Part shown: piece after piece, positions 39,088 to 47,503 of the stretch
How the letters are laid out: each line of letters begins with the position of its first letter
How positions within the stretch are numbered: the first letter of the stretch is position 1
Origin: Limnohabitans sp. MORI2
Lineage (GTDB): Bacteria; Pseudomonadota; Gammaproteobacteria; Burkholderiales; Burkholderiaceae_C
DNA: 64,000 bases
Direction: 5' to 3'
Assembly: GCF_027925025.1 (NCBI RefSeq)
Contig: NZ_AP027058.1
Coordinates: forward strand, 2,542,001 to 2,606,000
The notes under the pieces: generated by a model
The model's input: only the letters and a program-made list of their open reading frames with translations
What the model was told of the DNA's origin: nothing
Databases searched by the model: none
Position numbers and translations under genes: made by a program

Positions 39088-40059
39088 TCATGACCAACTG
39101 TTCGCTTGGCGCTCTGCTTTGCTTTTGTGTTGACGCCATTGTTTCACGGCCTCGTTGATGGCAGCCAGGTCGTGCATGACACACACGCGATCAATTTGTC
39201 GACGGCGCAACGCGGGGGCTGCACCACCAGCCCACACCTCCACAGAATCTGGCAACAAGGAATTGAGCTCCATCAAACCATCCACCACATGGTTGGGATT
39301 CATATTGACGCTAAAGCTCAAAGCCACCACATCTGCGCCGTGCGCTCTGGCTGCTTGTGCAATGTCACGCACAGGTGTTTGGGTTCCCAATGACACGCAG
39401 CGGCAACCTTGCAATGTGAGCAAACTCTCGACCATCAGCAGACCCAAGCCATGCGCTTCTTGCGGAAATGTGGTGAGCAGCACCGTGGGCTCCCCACCGC
39501 TGGCCGCTTGTGGAATCGCGACGATCGCTTGTCGCATCAAACTACCCGCACACTCGGTGTACAGATGCTCTTCATGCACCGCCAAATCACCACGCGCCCA
39601 GCCATCCCCCACCAGTGTGGTGAGCGGAGCCACCACATCGATCACAAAATTTTGCAGGCCATGCTGCGAGAGAGTTTTTAACAACTCTCGGCGTAGGCCT
39701 TCATGGTCTTGGGTTTTGAGCATCTCAATGTAGCGCATCAAATCTTCACGCACCTGCCCAGTGCCTCTAGTCTGACCTTCTTTCAAATGCGCCTCGCCAC
39801 GACTCAAGTGTTGTAAGACATCCATCGACAACGCCACGATGCGCCCAGGACGGTGGCCCTGGTCCATCAACCGCTTGATCACCCGTAACTTCTCAACCTG
39901 CGCCATGGGATACGTACGCTCATCGTTCGCATCACGACCTGGCATGGGAAAGCCATAGCGACGCTCCCAGACGCGCAAGGTGTCTTTGCCAATGCCCGTA
40001 TCACGCTCAACAGCAGCAATCGACAACGTCAAATTTGAATGGTCATCACGTGAGTTCAT
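39088..40059 (-). CDS. litR: MerR-type regulator with B12 photoreceptor domain (CarH/LitR class)
   Basis: Light-controlled repressor by homology. The MerR helix-turn-helix covers residues 11-75 (TGIGKDTLRVWERRYGFP). The C-terminal domain keeps the Wx9EH signature of adenosylcobalamin photoreceptors: Trp154, Glu164 and His165, exactly the CarH spacing. It also keeps the lower-axial cobalt ligand His203 in QEAHGLG. In the dark such proteins bind DNA with adenosylcobalamin; light breaks the Co-C bond and releases DNA. Start ATG 40059 has GGGAG upstream; the frame is open 78 codons further without homology. Divergent from the gpx-led operon it probably controls. Confidence 0.85.
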   Translation of the reverse strand: MNSRDDHSNLTLSIAAVERDTGIGKDTLRVWERRYGFPMPGRDANDERTYPMAQVEKLRVIKRLMDQGHRPGRIVALSMDVLQHLSRGEAHLKEGQTRGTGQVREDLMRYIEMLKTQDHEGLRRELLKTLSQHGLQNFVIDVVAPLTTLVGDGWARGDLAVHEEHLYTECAGSLMRQAIVAIPQAASGGEPTVLLTTFPQEAHGLGLLMVESLLTLQGCRCVSLGTQTPVRDIAQAARAHGADVVALSFSVNMNPNHVVDGLMELNSLLPDSVEVWAGGAAPALRRRQIDRVCVMHDLAAINEAVKQWRQHKSKAERQANSWS

Positions 40060-40095
40060 GACATGGAATCTCCCGTTGGTGAAAATGGAGAATAA

Positions 40096-40112
40096 TTCTG
40101 TCCTAGACAAAA
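40096..40112. promoter_or_regulatory. Candidate LitR operator palindrome
   Basis: An imperfect palindrome of the form TT-n-TGTC-n3-GACA-n-AA midway in the 99-base gap between the regulator gene and the gpx operon, 36 bases from the regulator start and 46 from gpx. A second TTGTCCT half-site lies at 40132-40138. MerR proteins bind dyad sites inside promoters. TAGACA (40104-40109) and CATGAT (40127-40132), 17 bases apart, could be the gpx promoter, so bound protein would cover it. Assignment to LitR is inference. Confidence 0.4.
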
Positions 40113-40158
40113 ATGGAATACTACGCCATGATTGTCCTCTATTCGGGAAGGGCTTGGC

Positions 40159-40743
40159 ATGAAATATCGTTTTGTTTTGATCTTTTTTTCTTTGTTGACA
40201 AGCCTCAGCGGGGCAAAGGCTGCCTCGGATGGCGCCACAACTGGGATTGACGCCTGTCCACGGGTGTTGCAACACACGGTTGCGCGTTTGCAAGACGAAA
40301 AGCCTCAGAACCTGTGTCAGTACGCCGGGCGCGTGGTGGTTGTCGTGAACACCGCCAGTTTTTGCGGGTTCACCTCACAGTACAAAGGACTCGAGGCCTT
40401 GCACGCCAAATACAAAGACCGTGGCTTGGTGGTGTTGGGCTTTCCCAGCAACGATTTCTCACAAGAGCCTGAGAGCAACGCCAAGATTGCCGACTTTTGC
40501 GAAAACACCTTTGGGGTGAAGTTCCCTATGTTTGTCAAAACCACGGTACGGGGCAAAGATGCATTACCGCTCTACCAGCAACTCGCCGAACAAACTGGCA
40601 CAACACCTAAGTGGAACTTTTACAAATACATCATCAGCCGAGACGGCAAAGACATCAAAAGCTACAACAGCATGACAGGCCCACAGGACAAAAGCTTTGT
40701 TCAAGAAATTGAAAAGCAGCTCGCCGCGAAAGGTACGTCTTGA
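40159..40743 (+). CDS. Secreted glutathione peroxidase family protein
   Basis: 194 residues with a signal peptide (cleavage after AKA, about residue 22), so a periplasmic member of the GPx (BtuE/Gpo) family. The peroxidatic Cys lies in NTASFCGFTSQYKGL, the catalytic Trp/Asn in PKWNFYKYI. The usual Gln motif is GFPSNDF, as in a branch of bacterial enzymes. It reduces lipid or other peroxides, probably with thioredoxin-like donors. Start ATG 40159 follows GGAAGGG. First gene of the six-gene operon; its TGA overlaps the next ATG. Confidence 0.88.
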   Translation: MKYRFVLIFFSLLTSLSGAKAASDGATTGIDACPRVLQHTVARLQDEKPQNLCQYAGRVVVVVNTASFCGFTSQYKGLEALHAKYKDRGLVVLGFPSNDFSQEPESNAKIADFCENTFGVKFPMFVKTTVRGKDALPLYQQLAEQTGTTPKWNFYKYIISRDGKDIKSYNSMTGPQDKSFVQEIEKQLAAKGTS

Positions 40744-42035
40744 TGAAACCTCGTATAGCCATTGTAGGCTCAGGCATATCGGGTCTGTCAGCTGCGCACC
40801 ATTTGCAGGGCCACGTCGAACTGACCCTGTTTGAAGCCGGCGACTACTTCGGTGGCCACACGCACACAGTCGATGTGACCTTGCCCACATCTACGGGCAT
40901 GCAAACCCACGGGGTGGATACCGGATTTTTGGTCTACAACGAACGCACCTACCCCGGTTTGATTGGCTTGTTTGAGACCCTAGGCGTTGAAACCGCGCCC
41001 TCAGACATGTCGTTTTCAGTGCAAGTGCCACACGCCAACGGCAAGGGCGCATTAGAGTGGAATGGGGCCAATCTCAACACCGTGTTTGCACAGCGCAGCA
41101 ATTTGCTCAAACCTCGCTTTTTGCGCATGCTGCAAGATGTGATTCGTTTCAACACCTTGGCCACCGAGCTGGCCGAACGCAACCAAGACCATGAGTTGGC
41201 GCAACCCCTGAGCGGTTTTTTGTTTTCGCACAAATTCAGCGATGCGTTTCGCGACTGGTATTTGTTGCCCATGTTGGGGTGCATTTGGAGTTGCCCCACT
41301 GATCAAATGCTCAAGTTCCCCGTGGCCACCATGATTCGGTTTTGTCACAACCACGGCTTGATCCAAGTAAACAACCGACCACAGTGGTACACCGTTGCAG
41401 GCGGGGCCCGCCACTACGTGGAAAAAATCGTCAGCCAAATCACCAACAAGCGACTCAACACACCCGTGCAACGCATCGTGCGCGATGCCCACAGCGTGAC
41501 GCTGCAAACCCACGCCGGGGCAGAGCGATTTGACCAAGTGATTTTGGCCAGCCATGCGGATCAGTCTTTAGCCATGCTCGCCGAACCCACAGCGCAAGAG
41601 CTCGCCACGCTGAGTGCCATTCGTTACCACCCCAATCGTGCGGTGCTACATACCGACACGTCGGTGATGCCGCAGAAAAAATTGGCCTGGGCGGCCTGGA
41701 ACTACGAGCGAGCAGCACAAGACAGCACAGAGTCCACCCGGGTGTGTTTGCACTACTGGCTCAATCTGTTGCAACCGTTACCGTTCACACAAAACGTGAT
41801 CGTCTCACTCAACCCAGTGCGTGACATCGATCCAGCCCATGTACTTGGTGAGTATGAGTACGCACACCCCGTGTTTGATCTGCCTGCCATCGAGGCACAA
41901 ACCCGCATGGCTGAACTGCAAGGCCAACACCACACATGGTATGCCGGCGCGTGGATGGGCTACGGGTTCCATGAGGACGGATTCAAAGCTGGCCGCGCAG
42001 CGGCGCAAGACCTACTGGCACGACTTGCCGCATGA
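40743..42035 (+). CDS. FAD-dependent amine-oxidase-like flavoprotein (COG2907 type)
   Basis: A 430-residue flavoprotein with the N-terminal FAD loop IAIVGSGISGLSAAHHL, a distal GxxxxG motif near GGHTHTVD, and the C-terminal signature WYAGAWMGYGFHEDGF. It is linked in many bacteria to DUF1365 and CFA-synthase-like genes, including the light- or singlet-oxygen-controlled clusters. There a flavoprotein of this type acts on methylated fatty acyl chains. Start ATG 40743 overlaps the gpx stop; its own stop overlaps DUF1365 by 4 bases. The reaction is inferred from context only. Confidence 0.85.
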   Translation: MKPRIAIVGSGISGLSAAHHLQGHVELTLFEAGDYFGGHTHTVDVTLPTSTGMQTHGVDTGFLVYNERTYPGLIGLFETLGVETAPSDMSFSVQVPHANGKGALEWNGANLNTVFAQRSNLLKPRFLRMLQDVIRFNTLATELAERNQDHELAQPLSGFLFSHKFSDAFRDWYLLPMLGCIWSCPTDQMLKFPVATMIRFCHNHGLIQVNNRPQWYTVAGGARHYVEKIVSQITNKRLNTPVQRIVRDAHSVTLQTHAGAERFDQVILASHADQSLAMLAEPTAQELATLSAIRYHPNRAVLHTDTSVMPQKKLAWAAWNYERAAQDSTESTRVCLHYWLNLLQPLPFTQNVIVSLNPVRDIDPAHVLGEYEYAHPVFDLPAIEAQTRMAELQGQHHTWYAGAWMGYGFHEDGFKAGRAAAQDLLARLAA

Positions 42036-42811
42036 ACCGCCAAGCACCCGCGCCATCACCACAGGCCTTGATCGGCTTTGGCCAAGTGCGTCACACGCGC
42101 TTGCGCCCCAAACGACATGCTTTCGCCTATAAGACCTTTTTTTTGATGCTCCCCATGCGAACCTTGTGCGCACAGGGGCATGAGCACCTGCCTATCAACC
42201 GTGCAGGTGCCATCAGTTTCCATGACGTGGATCACGGCGATGGCCGCCCTCTGCAAGCGGGCGGTGCTCTTGCATGGCTCGATGATTTGCTGCACAGCCA
42301 AGGCATTCATGACGCCACGGGTGAGGCGTGGTTGCACTGCTACCCGCGCGTGCTGGGCTACACCTTCAAACCCGTGAGCTTTTGGCATTGCCACACGGCC
42401 GATGACCGCTTGCGTGCGATCGTTGTCGAAGTCAACAACACCTTTGGCGAGCGTCATTGCTACTTGTTGGATGCCCCTCGCTACGGCCATGAACAGCGCG
42501 CCAGCAAAGTGTTTCATGTGTCTCCGTTTTGCCAAGTAGAAGGCGACTATCGATTCCGATTCATGCGCACAAAAAATCGCACCATCGCTTGTGTTGACCA
42601 CGACGATGCGCGTGGCCCCCTGATTCAAACCAGCGTCAGCGGACAGCTTGAACCCATCACAGCGGCCCAGCTACGGCATGCCCTTTGGGGCTACCCCCTG
42701 ATGACACTGATGGTGGTGGCGCGCATTCACTGGCAGGCCTTGAAGTTGTGGCTCAAGCGTGTGCCTTTTTTCACCAAACCCTCCCCTCCCCAAGATTTTG
42801 TGACCCGTTGA
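42032..42811 (+). CDS. DUF1365 protein
   Basis: A 259-residue protein of the DUF1365 family (COG3496) with the typical segments GFGQVRHTRLRPKRHAF, YPRVLGYTFKPVSFWHC and KVFHVSPFCQVEGDYRF. Function is not established biochemically; it nearly always lies next to the COG2907 flavoprotein and a CFA-like methyltransferase. Its ATG overlaps the previous stop (ATGA), so translation is coupled. A hydrophobic stretch near residue 225 may contact the membrane. Confidence 0.9.
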   Translation: MNRQAPAPSPQALIGFGQVRHTRLRPKRHAFAYKTFFLMLPMRTLCAQGHEHLPINRAGAISFHDVDHGDGRPLQAGGALAWLDDLLHSQGIHDATGEAWLHCYPRVLGYTFKPVSFWHCHTADDRLRAIVVEVNNTFGERHCYLLDAPRYGHEQRASKVFHVSPFCQVEGDYRFRFMRTKNRTIACVDHDDARGPLIQTSVSGQLEPITAAQLRHALWGYPLMTLMVVARIHWQALKLWLKRVPFFTKPSPPQDFVTR

Positions 42812-42828
42812 TTGAAAGAGCTTCTGCC

Positions 42829-44064
42829 ATGAACACCACCACCAGCCATGCCTTGCTTTCGAGCACAACGCACACACCACCTCGCAGCGTACAGCGCGTC
42901 ATAGCCCTGCTGCAACGCTTGAAACACGGCACACTGCATGTGCAGTGGCCCGATGGGCGTGTCGAGCAATTTGGTGACGCGTCCCCTGACGGCAAAGGCC
43001 TGAATGCCACCTTGCATTTGCACAGCTGGGCACCACTGACTCAAGCCTTGAAATCTGGCGACATTGGTTTTGCCGAAAGCTACATTGCGGGTGAATGGAC
43101 CACGAACAATTTAGCTGACTTGTTGCAGCTCCTAGTAGCCAACCGTCGCGACATGGAGGCTTTGATTTACGGACACTGGCTGGGCCGCTTGTTTTATCGC
43201 GTGCGTCATTTGCTCCACCGCAACACACGCAGCAACAGCAAGAAAAACATCCATGCCCACTACGACCTCGGCAATGCGTTTTATGAGCTGTGGCTTGACC
43301 CCACGATGAATTATTCATCTGCATGGTTTGACAACGACCGCACGCAGCCTATGGCTCAAGCACAAACCGCCAAAGTGCGCCGCGCCTTACGTATGGTCGA
43401 CGCCAAAGCAGGCGATCGCATTTTGGAAATCGGTTGCGGCTGGGGCGCTCTTGCCGAACTTGGCGGTCAAGAATTTGGTGCGCGCATGAGCGGCGTCACC
43501 TTGAGCCACGAACAACTCGCTTTCGCCAACGCGCGCATGCAAAGGTTGGGCTTATCCAACACCACCGATTTGCGTTTGCAAGATTACCGTGACATCCATG
43601 ATGGCCCCTACGACGCCATTTGCTCAATTGAAATGTTAGAGGCCGTGGGTCAAGAATATTGGCCCACGTATTTCGACACCGTAGCGCGTTTGTTGAAATC
43701 TGGCGGTAAAGCGTGCATCCAAACCATCGTGATCGATGACACCCTGTTTGATCGCTACGTCAAAAGCACCGACTTCATCCAGCAATACATCTTCCCCGGC
43801 GGCTGCTTGCCTTGCCCGCGCGAGTTCCGCAAGCAAGCCGAACGTGCAGGCCTGAAGGTGATCGACGAGTTGGCATTTGGACTGGACTACGCCGAGACCC
43901 TACGCCGGTGGCGTCACCAATTCATGGCCGATAAAGCACACGTGTTACAGCTTGGATTTGACGAACGATTCATTCGCATTTGGGAGTTTTATCTGGCGTA
44001 TTGCGAAGCCGCATTTGAACAACACAACACCGATGTGGTTCAATTCACCTTGATCAAACCTTAA
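42829..44064 (+). CDS. Cyclopropane-fatty-acid-synthase-like methyltransferase
   Basis: 411-residue SAM-dependent enzyme acting on unsaturated phospholipid acyl chains. The SAM loop is ILEIGCGWGALAE, and the Cfa signature segments YDLGNAFYELWLDPTMNYSSAWF (in two parts) and FIQQYIFPGGCLP are present. It could form cyclopropane rings or, as in alphaproteobacterial photo-oxidative clusters, methylate vaccenoyl chains on the way to furan fatty acids. Start ATG 42829 has AAAGAG upstream; a frame reaching 42685 is an extension inside DUF1365. The operon context favours a stress-inducible role. Confidence 0.9.
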   Translation: MNTTTSHALLSSTTHTPPRSVQRVIALLQRLKHGTLHVQWPDGRVEQFGDASPDGKGLNATLHLHSWAPLTQALKSGDIGFAESYIAGEWTTNNLADLLQLLVANRRDMEALIYGHWLGRLFYRVRHLLHRNTRSNSKKNIHAHYDLGNAFYELWLDPTMNYSSAWFDNDRTQPMAQAQTAKVRRALRMVDAKAGDRILEIGCGWGALAELGGQEFGARMSGVTLSHEQLAFANARMQRLGLSNTTDLRLQDYRDIHDGPYDAICSIEMLEAVGQEYWPTYFDTVARLLKSGGKACIQTIVIDDTLFDRYVKSTDFIQQYIFPGGCLPCPREFRKQAERAGLKVIDELAFGLDYAETLRRWRHQFMADKAHVLQLGFDERFIRIWEFYLAYCEAAFEQHNTDVVQFTLIKP

Positions 44065-44082
44065 ACCGTCTACTGCTTGCCG

Positions 44083-44868
44083 ATGTCCCTCTTTTTCAAG
44101 CCCATGAATCCACCGATCCAAGATTGGCGAGGTAGAAGTGTGTGGCTGATCGGCGCCTCCAGCGGCATCGGCTTAGCGACAGCCAAAGCGCTGCATGCAG
44201 CAGGCGCACGCGTGGTGGTATCCGCGCGTAACGCCGCAGCGTTGCAGCAATTTGTGGATGCGCATCCTGGTGCACAAGCGGTTGTACTGGACGTCACCGA
44301 CAAAGAGGCCATCACTGCGGCAGCCCGGTACGTTAGAAGTCAACAAGGTTTGGATGTGGTCATGTACTGCGCCGGCTATTACCAAGCGGTACGTGCGTCC
44401 ACCTATTCACTGCCCGAGATGCTGAAGCATCAAGAGATCAACTACACCGGCGCCCTACGCGTCCTAGACGCGGTCATTCCCGAACTGCTGCCGCAACAGC
44501 GTGGGCACATCAGTTTCATTTCTAGCGTGGCCGGTTTTCGCGGCTTGCCCAAGAGCTTGGCCTACGGCCCCACCAAGGCCGCACTCATTAACCTTGCTGA
44601 AGCCTTGTATTACGACTTGTCCGTTCACGGCATCGGCGTCAGCTTGATCGACCCAGGGTTTGTTGCAACACCCCTGGTTGCTGGCAATGACTTTCCCATG
44701 CCCGCACTCATCACCCCAGAAATAGCAGCCCAAGAAATCCTAAAAGGGTGGCGAAAAGGCGAATTCCACATCCATTTCCCCAAGCGCTTCACGCGCTTGT
44801 TGTTGCTGTTACGAGTCTTGCCCTACCGCGCATACTTTGCCTTGGTTCGCCAAGGTACGGGCATGTAA
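44083..44868 (+). CDS. Short-chain dehydrogenase/reductase of the lipid cluster
   Basis: SDR of about 261 aa with IGASSGIGLATAKAL (cofactor loop), the Ser in FISSVAGF, and YGPTK as YxxxK. The C-terminus is basic and hydrophobic (RFTRLLLLLRVLPYR), suggesting membrane association. It follows the methyltransferase by 18 bases. ATG 44083 is chosen; TTG 44077 and ATG 44104 are alternatives. Substrate unknown, likely a lipid intermediate given its neighbours. Confidence 0.88.
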   Translation: MSLFFKPMNPPIQDWRGRSVWLIGASSGIGLATAKALHAAGARVVVSARNAAALQQFVDAHPGAQAVVLDVTDKEAITAAARYVRSQQGLDVVMYCAGYYQAVRASTYSLPEMLKHQEINYTGALRVLDAVIPELLPQQRGHISFISSVAGFRGLPKSLAYGPTKAALINLAEALYYDLSVHGIGVSLIDPGFVATPLVAGNDFPMPALITPEIAAQEILKGWRKGEFHIHFPKRFTRLLLLLRVLPYRAYFALVRQGTGM

Positions 44869-44874
44869 AAACCC

Positions 44875-45339
44875 ATGGACATGCACGCAACGCCCGACAC
44901 AGTTGAAGCGGCCGCACAACGTGTGGTGGTATTTTTTGAGAACTTGCAACCCTCCGATCTCACTCGCCTTGAGACAATTTATACCGCTGATGCGTGTTTC
45001 AAAGATCCCTTTAACGACGTGCAAGGAATTGCGGCAATCAACCAGATCTTCGCCCACATGTTCGATGCACTTGACGCACCTCGTTTTGTGATCACGCAAT
45101 GCGTGCAGCAAGACACGCAATGCTTCGTGACATGGGACTTTTTGTTTGCGATACCACGCATGAACCAAGGCGCCACCCAAACCATACGTGGCGCTACCCA
45201 CTTAGTCCTGCGAGAAGAGCACGGCATGTGGCGCGTGGCTGTGCACCGCGATTACTGGGATGCCGCTGAAGAGCTGTACGAAAAGCTGCCTGTTTTAGGC
45301 AGCCTGATGCGCTGGCTCAAAAAACGGGTCAACCGTTAA
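44875..45339 (+). CDS. SnoaL/NTF2-like protein
   Basis: 154-residue protein with the NTF2-like cone fold pattern: RVVVFFENLQPSDLTRLETIY, a conserved CFKDPFNDV and C-terminal WRVAVHRDYWDAAEELYEKLP. Proteins of this group accompany DUF1365/CFA clusters. It may be a small enzyme or ligand binder for an oxidised lipid. Starts 6 bases after the SDR stop and ends the operon, just before a strong bidirectional terminator. Confidence 0.85.
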   Translation: MDMHATPDTVEAAAQRVVVFFENLQPSDLTRLETIYTADACFKDPFNDVQGIAAINQIFAHMFDALDAPRFVITQCVQQDTQCFVTWDFLFAIPRMNQGATQTIRGATHLVLREEHGMWRVAVHRDYWDAAEELYEKLPVLGSLMRWLKKRVNR

Positions 45340-45353
45340 CTTCATGACCTCAC

Positions 45354-45383
45354 AAAAAAGCCCTTCAGTGAAGGGCTTTTTGT
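45354..45383. terminator. Bidirectional terminator after the lipid cluster
   Basis: Perfect 12-base inverted repeat (AAAAAGCCCTTC at 45355-45366, GAAGGGCTTTTT at 45370-45381) with a 3-base loop; the T-rich 3' flanks work on both strands, ending the SnoaL-like gene and the convergent GST gene. Confidence 0.9.
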
Positions 45384-45384
45384 A

Positions 45385-45999
45385 TTAACTTGGCACTGTG
45401 TCTTTGAAGCTTTGACGTTGTGACAAGCGCTCATACAACGCAGCCAAATTTGGATGCTGCCCACGCCAATCAATTTGCGGGAAACGGAAATCCAAGTAGC
45501 CAACTGCAACGCCTACGGCAATATCTGCCAAGCTCAAATGAATGCCGACACAATTGCTTCGCTCGGCCAATGCTCGGTCCATAGCAATCAAACTGTCATC
45601 GATTTTTTTCAGTTGACGATCAATCCATGCCTGGCTGCGTTCACCTTCTTTGCGGCCTGGCCAAGTAGCCTCTAGGCGAGCCAAGATAGCGGCATCCAAC
45701 AACCCATCTGACAAAGCTTCCCAAGTTTTCACTTCGGCACGTTCGCGGCCAGCGCCAGGAATGAGCTTGCCCACTGGCGAGAGCGTGTCCACGTATTCAA
45801 CGATGACACGTGAATCAAACAAAGCCTCGCCGCCTTCCATGATGAGGCACGGCACTTTGCCCAATGGGTTAGAGGCAGAAATGTTGGTGTCAGCCGACCA
45901 CACGTCCTCATTCACAAACTGGTAATCCAGTTTTTTTTCGGCCATGACGATGCGCACTTTGCGCACATAGGGGCTAGTGGTAGAACCAATCAGTTTCAT
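45385..45999 (-). CDS. Glutathione S-transferase
   Basis: 204 residues: thioredoxin-like N-terminal domain with STTSPYVRKVRI (catalytic Ser/Thr region) and NPLGKVPCLI (cis-Pro), followed by an all-helical C-terminal domain (RERAEVKTWEALSDG...). Resembles the YibF/GstB class of bacterial GSTs. Substrate unknown. Monocistronic; a -10 TAAAAT-like element lies about 30 bases before ATG 45999. Confidence 0.92.
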   Translation of the reverse strand: MKLIGSTTSPYVRKVRIVMAEKKLDYQFVNEDVWSADTNISASNPLGKVPCLIMEGGEALFDSRVIVEYVDTLSPVGKLIPGAGRERAEVKTWEALSDGLLDAAILARLEATWPGRKEGERSQAWIDRQLKKIDDSLIAMDRALAERSNCVGIHLSLADIAVGVAVGYLDFRFPQIDWRGQHPNLAALYERLSQRQSFKDTVPS

Positions 46000-46082
46000 A
46001 TGGTTTCGCTTGTTTTCTAAGGCCTCATTTTATCTGGCTAGGCGTATACATGTCACTGGAGGCGACCACCTAAAATCAAAGT

Positions 46083-47489
46083 ATGAGCAATACCCACAGC
46101 CCCCTCCACCCCAACGTTTCCCAAGTGACCGCCTTATCGCCTTTAGATGGTCGCTACGCCAGCAAAGTCTCTGCCTTGCGCCCCCTCATGAGCGAGCAAG
46201 GCTATATGCACCGCCGCGTGCAAGTTGAAATCGCATGGTTCATCGCCTTGAGTGATGCCGGCTTTGCCGAGTTCAAACCTTTGAGCGCCGCCTCGCGCGA
46301 GTATCTGATCAGCTTGGTGACCAACTTCAGCACCGAAGACGCCTTGGCCATCAAGGACGAAGAGAAGGTCACGAACCACGACGTGAAGGCCGTGGAGTAT
46401 TGGATTAAGAAAAAATTCAAAGGCCACGCCGAGCTTGAAGCCGCCGCCGAGTTTGTGCACTTTGCTTGCACCAGCGAAGACATCAACAACACCAGCCACG
46501 CCTTGCAAATTCAAGCCGGCCGTGACCAAGTGATCTTGCCCGCCATCGACGGGATGATCGCCAAACTGCGCGACATGGCCCACGCCTATGCCGAGGTGCC
46601 CATGCTCAGCCGCACCCACGGCCAAACCGCCAGCCCCACCACCGTGGGCAAGGAAATTGCCAACATCGTCATGCGTTTGCGCCAAGCACGCGAGCGCATT
46701 GCCAACGTCAAGATCATGGCCAAGATGAACGGCGCAGTGGGCAACTACAACGCACACATGTCGGCTTGGCCTGACTTCGACTGGGAAGCCTTCAGCCGCA
46801 AAGTGGTGGAAACGCCCGCGCCTTTGGGCTTGGGTCTGACCTTCCAGCCCTACAGCATTCAAATTGAACACCACGACTACATGGCCGAGTTGTTTGACGC
46901 TGTGGCACGCACCAACACCATTCTGATTGACTGGGCACGTGACGTGTGGGGCTATGTGTCGCTGGGTTACTTCAAGCAAAAGCTCAAAGACGGTGAGATT
47001 GGCTCGTCCACCATGCCGCACAAAGTCAACCCCATTGACTTTGAAAATGCCGAAGGCAATCTGGGCTTGTCCAATGCAATGCTCAAGCACCTGAGCGAGA
47101 AGCTGCCCATCAGCCGCTGGCAACGTGACCTGACCGACTCCACCGTGTTGCGCAACATCGGCGTAGCGCTGGGCTACGCCGCGTTGGCATACCAATCGAT
47201 GATGGTCGGCCTGAACAAACTCGAACTCAACGAAGAAGCCTTGGCCGCAGACCTCGACGCCGCATGGGAAGTGTTGGCCGAGCCCATCCAAACCGTCATG
47301 CGTCGCTACGCGGTGCAAGGCGCGTACGAGCATTTGAAAGAAGCCACACGTGGCAAAGTGGTGCGCCCCGAAGACATGCACAAGGTCATCGAGGGTTTGG
47401 CCATTCCTCAATCGGAAAAAGACCGCTTGCTGGCCATGACGCCTGCGAGCTACGTGGGCAAAGCGGCCGAGCTGGCCCGTCGCGTCTAA
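46083..47489 (+). CDS. purB: Adenylosuccinate lyase
   Basis: Cleaves adenylosuccinate and SAICAR in purine synthesis. The fumarase/aspartase superfamily signature SSTMPHKVNPIDFENAEGN and the catalytic His segments (TSEDINNT, SRTHGQTASPT) are present; 468 aa is normal for proteobacteria. TAAAAT (46071-46076) lies only 6 bases before the ATG and no ribosome site is visible, so the transcript may be leaderless. Followed by yaeQ after 14 bases. Confidence 0.96.
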   Translation: MSNTHSPLHPNVSQVTALSPLDGRYASKVSALRPLMSEQGYMHRRVQVEIAWFIALSDAGFAEFKPLSAASREYLISLVTNFSTEDALAIKDEEKVTNHDVKAVEYWIKKKFKGHAELEAAAEFVHFACTSEDINNTSHALQIQAGRDQVILPAIDGMIAKLRDMAHAYAEVPMLSRTHGQTASPTTVGKEIANIVMRLRQARERIANVKIMAKMNGAVGNYNAHMSAWPDFDWEAFSRKVVETPAPLGLGLTFQPYSIQIEHHDYMAELFDAVARTNTILIDWARDVWGYVSLGYFKQKLKDGEIGSSTMPHKVNPIDFENAEGNLGLSNAMLKHLSEKLPISRWQRDLTDSTVLRNIGVALGYAALAYQSMMVGLNKLELNEEALAADLDAAWEVLAEPIQTVMRRYAVQGAYEHLKEATRGKVVRPEDMHKVIEGLAIPQSEKDRLLAMTPASYVGKAAELARRV

Positions 47490-47503
47490 GCGGCGGCTGG
47501 CTC

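Noticed and set aside
40060..40293. 78-codon extension of the MerR regulator
   Set aside because: It would run through the intergenic region and the start of gpx; no homology to MerR proteins, and ATG 40059 has a GGGAG site.
42685..42828. N-terminal extension of the CFA-like gene
   Set aside because: It lies inside DUF1365 in another frame and has no homology; ATG 42829 has its own ribosome site.
46143..47411. Long open frame antisense to purB
   Set aside because: His/Val/Gly-rich shadow; purB has full family motifs on the other strand.
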